A DNA stretch of 52,762 bases from an uncultured Treponema sp. (GCA_937885175.1 CAKZZO010000055.1:1-52762), one strand, 5' to 3'; positions 16,269 to 25,846 are shown, counted from the stretch's first letter. Program-made: numbers and translations. Notes: generated by a model from the sequence alone, not told the origin.

Positions 16269-16295
16269 GCAGCGGACAAGCGCAAAGGAAAGCAT

Positions 16296-18203
16296 ATGGC
16301 AAACGAACGCGAGAAAATTGTTGTTCTGGACTTTGGTTCCCAGTACGCACACTTAATTGCAAAAAGGCTGCGCATGATGGGCTACTACTCAGAAATCGCA
16401 CTGCCTTCTGTCTCGGTGGAATCACTGGGCAAAAACGTAAAAGGCATTATTCTGAGCGGGGGGCCTGCAAGCGTCTACGAAGCAAACATTCCTGAATGCA
16501 ATGCGGCGATTTTAGACTTGCCCCTGCCCATTCTAGGTCTTTGCTATGGTCATCAGCTTATGGCACAGTCTTATGGCGGAAAAGTAGGAAAGGCAGATGT
16601 GGGCGAATTTGGCTTTGCCCAGTTGACCAAGACCGATGCAGGAAAAACATCTCCCTTGCTTGAAGGAGTCAGCGACACAAGCCAAGTATGGATGAGCCAT
16701 CAGGACGCGGTCCTCTCTCTGGGTAGCGGATTTGAAGTTATCGGCACCACAAAAGACTGTTCCTTTGCTGCCCTGCAGGATTTACATCGCAAGCGCTTTT
16801 CCCTCCAGTGCCATTGTGAAGTAAAGGATACGCCCGAAGGAAACAAGATTTTTGCAAACTTTGCCAAGATTTGCGGCATGCAGAAAAACTGGGATGAAGA
16901 CACGGTGCTGAAGCACATTTTGGAAAGCATTAAAAAAGATGCGGGCGACAAGAACATTCTGCTTTTTTTGAGCGGCGGTGTAGACAGCACTGTTGCCTTT
17001 GCCCTGCTGAACAAGGCTCTCGGACAGGAACGCGTACTGGGATTGCATATCGACAACGGCTTTATGCGCAAGAATGAGAGCGCAAATGTAGAAAAAGCCT
17101 ATCATGCCCACGGTTTTAACAATTTTATCGTTGAGGATGCAAGCGCAGGATTCTTAAACGCAGTCAAGGGGCTCACCGACCCGCAGAAAAAGCGCATGGC
17201 AGTGGGTGAGCATTTCATTACCGTTCGGAACGAAGTAGTTGCCAAACAAAAACTGGACGAATCCCGGGACGGTGCAGACACCCACTGGATGCTCGCTCAG
17301 GGAACACTCTATCCAGACATCATTGAATCAGGCGGCACAAAAAACAGTCATACGATAAAAACTCACCACAACCGTGTGGCAGGCATTCAGGCACTCATTG
17401 AAAAGGGACTGATTATTGAGCCGCTTAAAGACCTGTACAAGGATGAAGTTCGCTCTATCGGAAAGAAAATCGGACTGGAAGATGATTTGGTCATGCGCCA
17501 TCCCTTTCCCGGTCCCGGATTAAGCATTAACGTACTCTGTACGGACGGAAAGACAGGCGAAAACGATGCGGAAGAAATCAAAAAGGCACAGGCGGAATTG
17601 GAAGCAGTGCAATTTACCCAGTTCTGCGAGCATTGCACCCAGACCCTTAAACGCTCAATCCTTCCCGTGCGCTCTGTTGGCGTACAGGGCGACTTCCGCA
17701 CCTACCGCTTTCCGGCAGTGCTTACCTTCCGCCCGGAAGAAAACGGCATGTATCACCTGCCAAAAAAATGGGAAAAACTGGAGGCGGCATCCGTTGCCGT
17801 CACGAACAGCGCACACTACATCAACCGCTGTATCATAAAACTTTGGCAAAACCCCGCCATCAAGGACGAAGACTTGCGCCTGCAGGAAGGCTACTGCGAC
17901 AAGCGCCGTCTTGACCAGACCCGTGATGCGGACGATATCGTGCTTACCGCCCTGCATAAAAGCGGCTGGTACAACAAGATTTTTCAGCACTTGACGATAA
18001 ACCTCCCCTGTGCATCCAGTCCAGAGCGGTGCAGTTTTGTTCTGCGCCCCGTCTGCAGCGAGGATGTAATGACGGCGCGCTTTGCACCGCTTCCCCAGGA
18101 TTTGCTCAAAAGTATCGTGGCAGAAATTGCGACACTGCCCTATGTGGACGCGATTTTCTACGATGTGACGAACAAGCCGCCCGCAACATTTGGGTGGGAA
18201 TGA
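16296..18203 (+). CDS. guaA: GMP synthase (glutamine-hydrolysing), long eukaryote-type form
   Basis: Aminates XMP to GMP. The N-terminal glutaminase has Cys83 in GLCYGHQ and His/Glu in QCHCEV; the usual motif is QFHPE, with catalytic His and Glu kept. The ATP-pyrophosphatase P-loop is SGGVDS, about residues 226-231. At 635 residues it is about 110 longer than typical bacterial GuaA (about 510-525). The extra length lies between HPFPGPGLSINV and the C-terminal TNKPPATFGWE. Blocks such as LPVRSVGVQGDFRTYRF and RPVCSEDVMTARF match the arrangement of the extended dimerisation domain in human GMPS. The ATG at 16296 follows AAAGGA. Confidence 0.94.
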   Translation: MANEREKIVVLDFGSQYAHLIAKRLRMMGYYSEIALPSVSVESLGKNVKGIILSGGPASVYEANIPECNAAILDLPLPILGLCYGHQLMAQSYGGKVGKADVGEFGFAQLTKTDAGKTSPLLEGVSDTSQVWMSHQDAVLSLGSGFEVIGTTKDCSFAALQDLHRKRFSLQCHCEVKDTPEGNKIFANFAKICGMQKNWDEDTVLKHILESIKKDAGDKNILLFLSGGVDSTVAFALLNKALGQERVLGLHIDNGFMRKNESANVEKAYHAHGFNNFIVEDASAGFLNAVKGLTDPQKKRMAVGEHFITVRNEVVAKQKLDESRDGADTHWMLAQGTLYPDIIESGGTKNSHTIKTHHNRVAGIQALIEKGLIIEPLKDLYKDEVRSIGKKIGLEDDLVMRHPFPGPGLSINVLCTDGKTGENDAEEIKKAQAELEAVQFTQFCEHCTQTLKRSILPVRSVGVQGDFRTYRFPAVLTFRPEENGMYHLPKKWEKLEAASVAVTNSAHYINRCIIKLWQNPAIKDEDLRLQEGYCDKRRLDQTRDADDIVLTALHKSGWYNKIFQHLTINLPCASSPERCSFVLRPVCSEDVMTARFAPLPQDLLKSIVAEIATLPYVDAIFYDVTNKPPATFGWE

Positions 18204-18238
18204 GTATTCGGAATGCCCTCCATGGCGTTTTAAAACCC

Positions 18239-18259
18239 GACAGGAGCGAAGCTCCTGTC
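18239..18259. terminator. Bidirectional terminator between guaA and the InlB lipoprotein
   Basis: GACAGGAGC and GCTCCTGTC form a perfect 9-bp stem with a GAA loop (18239-18259). Short T-runs follow on both strands, and an outer GCCCT/AGGGC pair may extend it. It serves two convergent genes. Confidence 0.75.
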
Positions 18260-18276
18260 TCGCTTTTCAGGGCGTG

Positions 18277-20391
18277 CTAGTTGGATTCTTCGGAGGTGAG
18301 GGTGAGAACAGTGTAGGTGTCTTGAGCCTTGCCCACCGCTTCAGGGGTGAGGAGGTTGGTATAGTAGTCCAGCCGACTTGCATCGGCAATAAAAACCATG
18401 CCGTCAGGGCAGCCCTCAAACACATCTGTGCCGATTTCTTTTAACTCATCAGGCAAAACAACCGTCATAAGATTCTTGCAGTCCTCAAAGGCTGAGGAAG
18501 CAAGGCTTTCCACTTCTTTCAAGTCAATTGTGGTAAGCCCATGACAATGGGCAAAGGCCTTTTCTCCAACGGAAACCAGGTTGGTAAAATCAAAACGAGA
18601 AAGAGATGTAAAGCGAGAAAAGACTGATTCACCAAGGTCACGAACCTGAGCGGGAAGCAGGACAGAAGTCAATTCACTGTCTTTGGGAGGAATAATCTTT
18701 TTCTTGCCTTTTTTTGCAACCTCTGCTTCATCAAGAGGGTGGATATATTTTTTCAGCTGCCAGACAGGTGTAAGGGTTACATTTCCCAAAACCGTGTATG
18801 AATCACCCGCGGCAACATATCCTTCCGCCGCGGAAAGAAGGTCAGAAGACAGATTGACATGGGCATCATCAGCCAAAAGGGCATGCCAGCCGATAAAGGT
18901 ACAGCCCTCCAAGAAAAGTTTTCCTGTGTTGGATAAAACAGTAACGTCACTTTCGTAGGTAACCACTTGTGCTTTCGGCACGGTTCCCTTAGCAGCATTC
19001 CCGTTTTGATAGGTTACGATAAAATCAGCCTTCTTCCATCCTGCATAAAAAGTTACATCCCCAAGCGTAAAGGGGGCAATGGCAGACAGGGCTTCTGTAG
19101 CACAATCCTTGTCGCTATACCAGCCAGTAAATGTGTAGCCGTAGCGGGAAGGCACTGCAAGCGGAGTAGCCTTAGAGGAATTTATATATGTATCTGCACA
19201 GTCTTCTGGATTTTCGCCGCCGTTCAGCTCATATGTAATGGCATAGGACTGAGGCTCATTCCACTTTGCGTACAAGGAAATTTCTGCAGATTTAGCATTT
19301 TTAATTGCTTCTCCCGCAGGAAGCGTACAGGCCTCGTCATAGTACCAGCCGCCAAAGACCTCATTTTCTTTTTCAGGCACAGGAAGCGTGATTGTATCGG
19401 ACAGAGTAAAATAGCGGACTGCAACAGCATTTTGTTGGTCTCCAGTCTCGGATTTAATCTCGGAAGAAAGGGCACTTTCGCTATCGGAACTTTCCGCGTC
19501 ATCCACAGCATCTGCAAGGAAATCATCGCTGCCTTCTTTTTCAGCACTTTCATCTTCTGCCTTGCTCTCGCCCTCAGTTTCTTCTTCTGATTCGGCAACC
19601 TTTTCGGTCTCTGCAACGTCACCTTCTGCAAGGCTGCCTTCTACAGAGTCCTCTTCAGAAGCAGTCATGCCCACTTCAGCAGCATCCACTTCTTCATCGG
19701 ATTCTGTCAGGGCAGTCTGCTCTTCGGAAACTTTTTCGGTTACCGACTCAACTTTTTCCGTTTCTGTCTTGGCGGCCAGTTCATAGGGAAGAAAGGTATT
19801 GCCATCAGACAGCGTACCGCCATGTAAGTTGTAGAGGATTTTTCCACACCAGCGGGCGTAGAATGTTTTATCACCAACGGTACCTGCCTTTACGCTGGAA
19901 AGAGGCTCACCATCAAAGGACTCATTGTCATACCAGCCGCCAAACAAGAACTTTCCATTGCGGACGGAATCAAGCGTAACGTCATCTTTAACCGTAAAAT
20001 AACCGGGGTTTTCTACATTGCGACGACCGCCATTTACTTTATACGTGATGGCATAATTTTTAAGTTCCCAGACAGCGTACAAATCCCTGCTGGATGAAAA
20101 CACGACCTCCGAGCGGTTGTTGTATAAAACGATGGAAGACTTTTCCGTATCAGTCCAGCCAAGAAAAGAATAACCGGAGCGCACAAAAGGATTGTTCTTT
20201 ACCTTAAAGCGTTCGTTTGCATTGAAAAACTGCGCGCAAGCGATGTCTGTTCCATAATTTGCATGAAGGGTGAGCACGGAATCGCCGGAAGTTAATTCTT
20301 CAGAGGCAATTTGATTTTCACAGGCAGGAAAAGCCCACAAGGAAAGAGAACATAATGCGGTAAGTATATATCCTTTAACAGACAGTTTCAT
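18277..20391 (-). CDS. Surface lipoprotein with InlB-type repeats, an acidic insert and leucine-rich repeats
   Basis: Predicted lipoprotein (lipobox WAFPAC, Cys24). Several Listeria-Bacteroides (InlB B-type) repeats follow, each with a GGW or LGW-type core: SFLGWTD, LFGGWYD, VFGGWYYD, TFTGWYSD and FIGWHA. The C-terminal part (about 560-690) is a BspA/LRR_5-like leucine-rich region (VGEKAFAHCHGL, ASSAFEDCKNL, IGTDVFEGCPD). Between residues about 207 and 320 sits a Glu/Ser-rich low-complexity stretch with few aromatic residues, apparently placed inside one InlB repeat. Such proteins usually act in surface adhesion or protein binding; no partner can be inferred. The ATG at 20391 follows an extended -10 by 7 bases. 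Confidence 0.85.
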   Translation of the reverse strand: MKLSVKGYILTALCSLSLWAFPACENQIASEELTSGDSVLTLHANYGTDIACAQFFNANERFKVKNNPFVRSGYSFLGWTDTEKSSIVLYNNRSEVVFSSSRDLYAVWELKNYAITYKVNGGRRNVENPGYFTVKDDVTLDSVRNGKFLFGGWYDNESFDGEPLSSVKAGTVGDKTFYARWCGKILYNLHGGTLSDGNTFLPYELAAKTETEKVESVTEKVSEEQTALTESDEEVDAAEVGMTASEEDSVEGSLAEGDVAETEKVAESEEETEGESKAEDESAEKEGSDDFLADAVDDAESSDSESALSSEIKSETGDQQNAVAVRYFTLSDTITLPVPEKENEVFGGWYYDEACTLPAGEAIKNAKSAEISLYAKWNEPQSYAITYELNGGENPEDCADTYINSSKATPLAVPSRYGYTFTGWYSDKDCATEALSAIAPFTLGDVTFYAGWKKADFIVTYQNGNAAKGTVPKAQVVTYESDVTVLSNTGKLFLEGCTFIGWHALLADDAHVNLSSDLLSAAEGYVAAGDSYTVLGNVTLTPVWQLKKYIHPLDEAEVAKKGKKKIIPPKDSELTSVLLPAQVRDLGESVFSRFTSLSRFDFTNLVSVGEKAFAHCHGLTTIDLKEVESLASSAFEDCKNLMTVVLPDELKEIGTDVFEGCPDGMVFIADASRLDYYTNLLTPEAVGKAQDTYTVLTLTSEESN

Positions 20392-20398
20392 GCTAATC

Positions 20399-20407
20399 AG
20401 TATATCA
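20399..20407 (-). promoter_or_regulatory. Extended -10 promoter of the InlB lipoprotein
   Basis: Minus-strand TGATATACT, seven bases before the ATG at 20391, with no SD. It is the same 9-mer as ahead of the patatin gene. Confidence 0.55.
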
Positions 20408-20464
20408 CAAATAGAAGAAAAATAATAGATGAAACTAACTTTTTTCTTATATTTTTAAAGAATT

Positions 20465-22117
20465 TTATGCATTATATTTTTCAATCAATTCACTCAAAAG
20501 AGGAATCAACTGCTTCTTTCGGCTCATCACGTCTTTGAGGAAATACACATTGTCTTCCTGCTTGGGAAAAGTAATGTATGGCAGAAAGGCTTTTTCCGCA
20601 GACACCAGCATGATGGAGCCGAGCCGCGTAATATCCGTAACCAGCAGGGCAGAAAAGAGACCTCCATGAGAGCGGCGGGTAATTTCCAGCTCGTCCAAAA
20701 ATTCCTGCTTTCGGGCCAGCACTTCATCAGTACCGTCCACTTCAATCTGGCTCACCGTGTACACGCTTTTTTGGTCGCGGTATTCCTTTTTGTCCTGCTT
20801 GATGACATCCGCCGCCGCACGGGTTCCAATATGGCTTCCTGCATTCAGAATGTCCTGACCGAGTTTTGCAATCTCCAGTCCGCTGATGCTGGAAAGATAA
20901 TCTGCCGTTTCCCGGTCAATATCCGTTGTTGTGGCTGAATGCAGAATAAGCGTATCACTCAAAACACCGCACAGGAGAATCTGCGCAATCTCCAGGGGAA
21001 TGGACACGTGATTTTCCCGATAGAGATTTGCAACAATCGTAGAGGTAGAGCCAACCGGCTTATTGATAAAGGTAATGGGATTCCGTGTGGTAACCGTACC
21101 GATGCGGTGATGGTCAATAATCTCGCGGATAGTATAATGCTCAAGTCCTTCCGCCGCCTGAGACATCTCATTATGGTCAACAAGGGCAATTTCCACCAAG
21201 GCATCATGGAGCAAGTCATTTTCGGTAATCATGCCCACCACTTTGTTGTCATCGTCCACCACTGTAAGAGAGCGACTGGGGCTTGCCTGCAAAAGCGGCT
21301 TGATTTTCTTTACGCTGTCGCTCTTGTGGACTGCCTGTACCTCACTGTCCGCCATAATGGCAACTGGAGAAGAATAGGTGGTAAGGAGTACGGTAGAAGA
21401 AGTGTCATAGGAACTGAGCAGAATCGGAATTTTTTTCTTTTCTGCCTTAGCGATAATTTCCTTTGACGGCACCAGTGAAGAAACCACCACCAGGACGCGG
21501 GCTCCGTTTTCAATACAGTAGTCCTGTACATCGCCACGGTCACCAGTTACGACAATCACTTTTTCAGAAAGATGCGACTCGAAAATTTTCTTAAAGGTCT
21601 CAAGGGAATCGTTTGCCACAAGAATAAGCCCCTTAAAAATTTCCTTGTCATCACGAACACAAAGGGGCTGGGCATCCAGCGTTTCACGAATCAATTCCAC
21701 GCTGGTGGTGATGGCTGTCTGACGCTCAGGATTCAAGATGTCCAGAATGCTCTTGGCAAAGCCGCTGTAATGCAGCAGGGATTTGTAGTGTCCGTCCGCA
21801 TCCACCACCGGCATAGAATGCCAGCCGTTTTTCTGAAGTTTCTCAACAGCGGACCAGACAGACTTGTTTTCCAAAACCGTTTCCGTGCCTTCCGGCATGT
21901 AGAATTCTGCCCGAGGATGCAGGTCATGGAAATAAAGCGGCTTGGGAACTTCAAAGCGTTTCAGTATGTAGTCAGTCTGGGGAGAAAGGTGTCCCGCACG
22001 GGCTGCAAGGTATTCAGTCTGCCCCAAGATATTTTTAAGCCGTGCATAGGCAATAGCGGCAACAATGGAATCCGTATCAGGGTTACGGTGGCCGATGACA
22101 TATACTGTTCGTTTCAT
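20465..22117 (-). CDS. ppaC: Manganese-dependent family II inorganic pyrophosphatase with CBS and DRTGG domains
   Basis: Hydrolyses pyrophosphate in the cytoplasm. The DHH-type catalytic core is split. The start has GHRNPDTDS (metal ligands) in the first 20 residues, and the DHH motif occurs in EIIDHHRIGTV around residue 335. The C-terminal DHHA2 domain contains the SRKKQ signature near residue 538. Between the N-terminal part and DHH lies about 250 residues with two CBS motifs and a DRTGG-like domain. This is the CBS-PPase architecture, in which adenine nucleotides regulate activity. Length 550 aa fits that subgroup. It is transcribed divergently from the MATE gene, with about 100 bases between them. 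Confidence 0.93.
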   Translation of the reverse strand: MKRTVYVIGHRNPDTDSIVAAIAYARLKNILGQTEYLAARAGHLSPQTDYILKRFEVPKPLYFHDLHPRAEFYMPEGTETVLENKSVWSAVEKLQKNGWHSMPVVDADGHYKSLLHYSGFAKSILDILNPERQTAITTSVELIRETLDAQPLCVRDDKEIFKGLILVANDSLETFKKIFESHLSEKVIVVTGDRGDVQDYCIENGARVLVVVSSLVPSKEIIAKAEKKKIPILLSSYDTSSTVLLTTYSSPVAIMADSEVQAVHKSDSVKKIKPLLQASPSRSLTVVDDDNKVVGMITENDLLHDALVEIALVDHNEMSQAAEGLEHYTIREIIDHHRIGTVTTRNPITFINKPVGSTSTIVANLYRENHVSIPLEIAQILLCGVLSDTLILHSATTTDIDRETADYLSSISGLEIAKLGQDILNAGSHIGTRAAADVIKQDKKEYRDQKSVYTVSQIEVDGTDEVLARKQEFLDELEITRRSHGGLFSALLVTDITRLGSIMLVSAEKAFLPYITFPKQEDNVYFLKDVMSRKKQLIPLLSELIEKYNA

Positions 22118-22125
22118 AATGCAAT

Positions 22126-22154
22126 ATTTTCGCTTAAATCACAAAAATTGTCCA
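22126..22154 (-). promoter_or_regulatory. Candidate promoter of the pyrophosphatase gene
   Basis: Minus strand: TGGACA (22154-22149), 17 bases and GAAAAT (22131-22126), 8 bases before the ATG. No SD is visible, so the mRNA is probably leaderless. Confidence 0.45.
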
Positions 22155-22205
22155 TATATGCAGATTTTTTCTTACATGTATACAGACTTTCCCTTGGCTT
22201 TAGGG

Positions 22206-22211
22206 TATGAT
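22206..22211 (+). promoter_or_regulatory. -10 box of the MATE gene
   Basis: TATGAT lies exactly six bases before the ATG at 22218. No SD and no clear -35 are seen. The spacing matches the other predicted leaderless genes. Confidence 0.4.
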
Positions 22212-22217
22212 ACCAGC

Positions 22218-23642
22218 ATGGAGCAGGGAAAAGAAGCAGGCGTTCAACTAGATGAAAAAGAAAAGCGCCGTCGAGACATGATTCTAAACGGTCCGCAGGT
22301 AAAGACCATTTTCTACATTGCCCTCCCCCTTGTCTTTTACAACAGTCTGCACCAGGTTTTTCAGCTGATAGACACCATTATCGCCGCAAACATGAGCGCA
22401 AGTGTAGTGAGCACCGTAGCCTTTATCGGGCAGATAGAAACCATGCTCTACGCCATCGGCACTGGCCTTTCAGTAGGCGGTTCCATCCTCATCAGCAGAA
22501 GTTACGGTGCGGGAAACATGGAAAAAGCCCGCAGTCAAATCAGCACCCTGTTTTTTGCCTGTCTTGCCATCGGCGGGCTTATTCTTGCCATTACCATCCC
22601 CCTTGCCTATCCGATTCTCAAACTGCTCCGTATGCCTCAAGACCTTATCGGGCAGGGCACCATGTACTTTATACTGACAATTCTGAACATCCTCTTTCAC
22701 TTCATCAACATGATTTATCTTGCCATTGAAAAATCCCGGGGAAACACAAAAACCATCATGTGGTGCAATATGCTGGTCATGGTGGCAAAAACTTTCTTTA
22801 ATGTCATTGTCATCGTACTGAGCAAGACCAATACCGTAAGCGTGAACATTGCCATGCTGCTGCTGCCCGTTGCCACCATGGGTGCCGAAACCCTGCTTAC
22901 GGTAATCGCCCTCAGAAATCTGACCGACAAAAAGAACCCTTTCGCCCTGAGCATCCATTACTGTGCCTTCAAAAGCACTTTTATCGTGCCCCTTGCCAAT
23001 TTAAGCATTCCGATTTTTCTTGAAAAATTCATTTTTGCATTCGGAAAAGCCATCGTCAATTCCATGTGTGCCAGCATGGGAACAACCGTTGTAGGTGCAC
23101 TGGGCGTAAGCAACCGTCTGGGAGGATTTGCCACAAACCCGCCGGCAGGATTTCAGGAAGTGGAATCAAGTCTTATCAGCCAGAATCTGGGTAACCACAA
23201 CCTGAACCGAGCCTTGGGTATTTTCTACCGCACGCTGATTATCAATCTTATGGTCGCCTTCATATTCTTTGTGATTATGATTACGTTCAAGGACAAGATT
23301 ATCATGGTCTTTGCCAAGGGAGACACTACATTTGCTGCCGAAATCGACACAATCTATACCTATGAGTGCTGGGGTTCCGTCCTCATAGCCATCAATGCAT
23401 CGGTCATGGGGCTCCTCTATGGCTTTGGAAAAACGCGAATCTCCATGATTCTGAATGTCATCCGCCTCTTTGTCTACCGCATTCCTCCGCTCTACTTGCT
23501 CATGCACTTCACCAATATCGGCATTACTGCCGCAGGCATGGCCATGCTGATTTCAAACGGAATGGTGGGCATTACGGCGGGCATTGTTGCAGTGGCCTTT
23601 ATCCGCAAGGTCAAGAAAGAAATAACGAAGTTTGAACTGTAA
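22218..23642 (+). CDS. MATE-family efflux protein
   Basis: Integral membrane exporter of the multidrug and toxic compound extrusion family, an Na+ or H+ antiporter. The 474-residue protein has a short charged N-terminus and about 12 hydrophobic helices in two similar halves. Family features include LPLVFYNSLHQVFQLIDTII at the first helix and the GTGLSVGGSILISRSYGAGN loop. I choose 22218 as the start because upstream in-frame codons read through the promoter region and resemble nothing. The substrate is unknown. Confidence 0.9.
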   Translation: MEQGKEAGVQLDEKEKRRRDMILNGPQVKTIFYIALPLVFYNSLHQVFQLIDTIIAANMSASVVSTVAFIGQIETMLYAIGTGLSVGGSILISRSYGAGNMEKARSQISTLFFACLAIGGLILAITIPLAYPILKLLRMPQDLIGQGTMYFILTILNILFHFINMIYLAIEKSRGNTKTIMWCNMLVMVAKTFFNVIVIVLSKTNTVSVNIAMLLLPVATMGAETLLTVIALRNLTDKKNPFALSIHYCAFKSTFIVPLANLSIPIFLEKFIFAFGKAIVNSMCASMGTTVVGALGVSNRLGGFATNPPAGFQEVESSLISQNLGNHNLNRALGIFYRTLIINLMVAFIFFVIMITFKDKIIMVFAKGDTTFAAEIDTIYTYECWGSVLIAINASVMGLLYGFGKTRISMILNVIRLFVYRIPPLYLLMHFTNIGITAAGMAMLISNGMVGITAGIVAVAFIRKVKKEITKFEL

Positions 23643-23796
23643 GCCATGGTGGCAACATGTCGTGGATTAGTTTGGATAGAAGTAGGTACAAACGGGGTTT
23701 TCACCGCCAGATACTTAGAAAAAAAAAACAAAATTCCCGATTTATCAAGGCTTTTTTTGGTTTGGAGTAATTTGACTATAAGGTGTATTTTTTACT

Positions 23797-23812
23797 TAAA
23801 GTGCGTACTTTA
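23797..23812. promoter_or_regulatory. Inverted repeat upstream of the endonuclease gene
   Basis: TAAAGT-GCGT-ACTTTA, a perfect 6-bp inverted repeat about 100 bases before the endonuclease ATG. TTGACT at 23772-23777 is a possible -35 upstream of it. It could be an operator that delays endonuclease expression; no controller gene is visible. Confidence 0.3.
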
Positions 23813-23909
23813 TGTAGGTGTCTGTTGCGAAAAAAGTGACGGGTTAATAGATAATCAAAGATAACTATAGTATAATAATATTTTATAAATCTTATGAAGG
23901 AAATTATTT

Positions 23910-25805
23910 ATGAGTAAAATAAAACTTGGTGAGTTATTGAGATGTGCTGAGAATCAGAATTTATATGATGCAAATAATTTTGAATCAATATTGGCATATG
24001 CAAAAAGTATAGAAGGAAAAACAATCTATCAAATACTTCTTGATGCAAGAAAAACAGCAGAAGAAATTGAGTTAATTAAATCAAAAGAAACTGATAAAGG
24101 TTTGGTTGGAAAGATAATTGAAGCGACCTATTTTGGATACAAACTGAATAGCAAACAAGAAGCAGATTTTGAAAAAGTTGGTCTAGAATTAAAATCTACG
24201 CCTGCTGATAAAGATTCCGATGGTAATTATGTATCAGGTGAAACGTTAAGTATAACACAAATAAATTTTTCAAATTGTGTGGAAAAGGATTTTTATAACT
24301 CTCATCTATGGGATAAATTGAAGTGGTTGCTAATCATTTTTTATTTCAGAGACAGGGCATTAGCATCTAAATTGAATTATTCTGTATTTTACGCTACACA
24401 ATTTAAGCCTTCAGAGAAAGATAAATTAATTATTTTACAAGACTATAATTTGATAAATAGCATTATTGAGAGTGGTAATGCTTACAAGTTGTCTCGTTCT
24501 GACGGAACTTATTTAAGTACTGCCCCTAAAGCAACAAAGGGAACTCCGAAAGCTCAATCTATTTATGGTGGTCCGGAGTTTACAGCAAGAGCTTATACAC
24601 TAAGAAAACCATACATTCAACAAATATTGGATAACCGTTCTCAGCAATGCCTGATTGAAGATTGTATTGTAAAGAACTATCAAGAGTTGAAATACAAGAC
24701 TTTCATTGAGATTTTACAAGATAGATTTAGCCCATTTATTGGAAGAAGTATTAGTGCCATTTATAATATTTTTGGTCTTGAGTTGAAATATGCAGAGAAT
24801 AAAAAGGGAAAAGGAGTTCTTTCAAAATCAACATATTCTTTTATCACTGCAAAAATGCTAAATGTAACAACATTACGTAACGAGGAGTTCCTAAAAGCGG
24901 GCATTGTGGTAAAAACTATTGTTTTTAACAAAAATGGAATTAATAAGGAGAAATTTAGATTGTCTGATGCAGATTTTATGGAAATTAATAATTTGCCGCC
25001 GACAATTGAAGGTTGGGAAGATAGTGAATTATATAATCAATTAGACAGTTTGAAGTATCTGTTTATTGTCTTTCAGGAAGAAGATGATGATATTATTTTC
25101 AGAGGTACAAGACTTTGGAGTATGACTGATAAAGATATTGAATTGGCTTATCTAGATTGGTTAGATATAAAAAGGGTCTTGAATAATGGTGTAATTCTTA
25201 AAAGAGTTCCTTGGGGAGATACTGAACGAACTGAGAATAATTTTCCAGGAATTGCAGATGCAAGAAGAATACATTTAAGACCTCATGGAGAAAAGTCCTT
25301 TTATGTTGACGAGTTTGGGAAACAATGGGGAAATGGCTCTCCAACAGATACCGTAACACTTCCAGATGGTAAGAAAATTACACGACAGTCTTATTGGCTA
25401 GACAGTGACTATGTTAGGAGCTTTGTATTGGATTTGATAAAAACGAAAGAAACACGTCCTAAAGCCAGGTATCTTGATCCAGCAATTGTTCCTGAATTTG
25501 AAATTGTGGATGATGTTTTAGAGGAATGTAGAAGATTTAGATTAATTCCAATAACAAATCCAGATGAAATAAACGATAGATTTCATAGTGACAATAGTTC
25601 AGAAAGTTTTGTATGTAAATATGATACTGTGACTAAGAATGTGGTCTGGTATGGAAGAGACCAAAAGCCTTGTCCATTTTCATTATTAATGGATGCAGTA
25701 GGTAGAAAATATGATGATATAGGATATAAACTAAATCTTCCGACTAATTTATATGTTGAAAATACCATAGTTTGGCTTGTATGGGGAAGGCCTATAAAAG
25801 CATAA
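23910..25805 (+). CDS. Sau3AI-like type II restriction endonuclease (MutH/Sau3AI family)
   Basis: Predicted to cut unmethylated DNA, probably at GATC. The MutH/Sau3AI active site is visible: Glu71 in KIIEATYFG, Asp86 in ADFEKVG, and Glu93-X-Lys95 in LELKSTP. The following text (LSITQINF, the WLLIIFYFRD segment, YGGPEFTARAYTLRKPYIQQIL) parallels Sau3AI. At 631 residues it is longer than Sau3AI, which has about 490. The C-terminal half may contain a second, non-catalytic MutH-like domain plus an extension. AAGGAAA precedes the ATG. The adjacent methyltransferase gene, 50 bases downstream, supports the assignment. Specificity is inferred from family resemblance, not shown. Confidence 0.82.
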   Translation: MSKIKLGELLRCAENQNLYDANNFESILAYAKSIEGKTIYQILLDARKTAEEIELIKSKETDKGLVGKIIEATYFGYKLNSKQEADFEKVGLELKSTPADKDSDGNYVSGETLSITQINFSNCVEKDFYNSHLWDKLKWLLIIFYFRDRALASKLNYSVFYATQFKPSEKDKLIILQDYNLINSIIESGNAYKLSRSDGTYLSTAPKATKGTPKAQSIYGGPEFTARAYTLRKPYIQQILDNRSQQCLIEDCIVKNYQELKYKTFIEILQDRFSPFIGRSISAIYNIFGLELKYAENKKGKGVLSKSTYSFITAKMLNVTTLRNEEFLKAGIVVKTIVFNKNGINKEKFRLSDADFMEINNLPPTIEGWEDSELYNQLDSLKYLFIVFQEEDDDIIFRGTRLWSMTDKDIELAYLDWLDIKRVLNNGVILKRVPWGDTERTENNFPGIADARRIHLRPHGEKSFYVDEFGKQWGNGSPTDTVTLPDGKKITRQSYWLDSDYVRSFVLDLIKTKETRPKARYLDPAIVPEFEIVDDVLEECRRFRLIPITNPDEINDRFHSDNSSESFVCKYDTVTKNVVWYGRDQKPCPFSLLMDAVGRKYDDIGYKLNLPTNLYVENTIVWLVWGRPIKA

Positions 25806-25817
25806 TTTCTTGTATGG

Positions 25818-25846
25818 TTGATCCTTAACTTTATTTTTGCTATAAT
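25818..25846 (+). promoter_or_regulatory. Promoter of the methyltransferase gene, with GATC in the -35 box
   Basis: TTGATC (25818-25823), 17 bases and TATAAT (25841-25846). The ATG comes 9 bases later with no SD, so the leader is about 3 bases or none. The -35 hexamer contains GATC, the predicted recognition site of the enzyme pair. Confidence 0.7.

Noticed and set aside
18967..19590. Plus-strand frame of 207 codons opposite the InlB-repeat lipoprotein
   Set aside because: Arises from the repeat and acidic low-complexity sequence on the other strand; no promoter or SD.
23646..23864. Open frame of 72 codons after the MATE gene, reading GVFTARYLEKKNKIPDL in part
   Set aside because: No ribosome binding site or promoter, odd composition, and no recognised family. 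It may be debris at the island border, so I did not call a gene.
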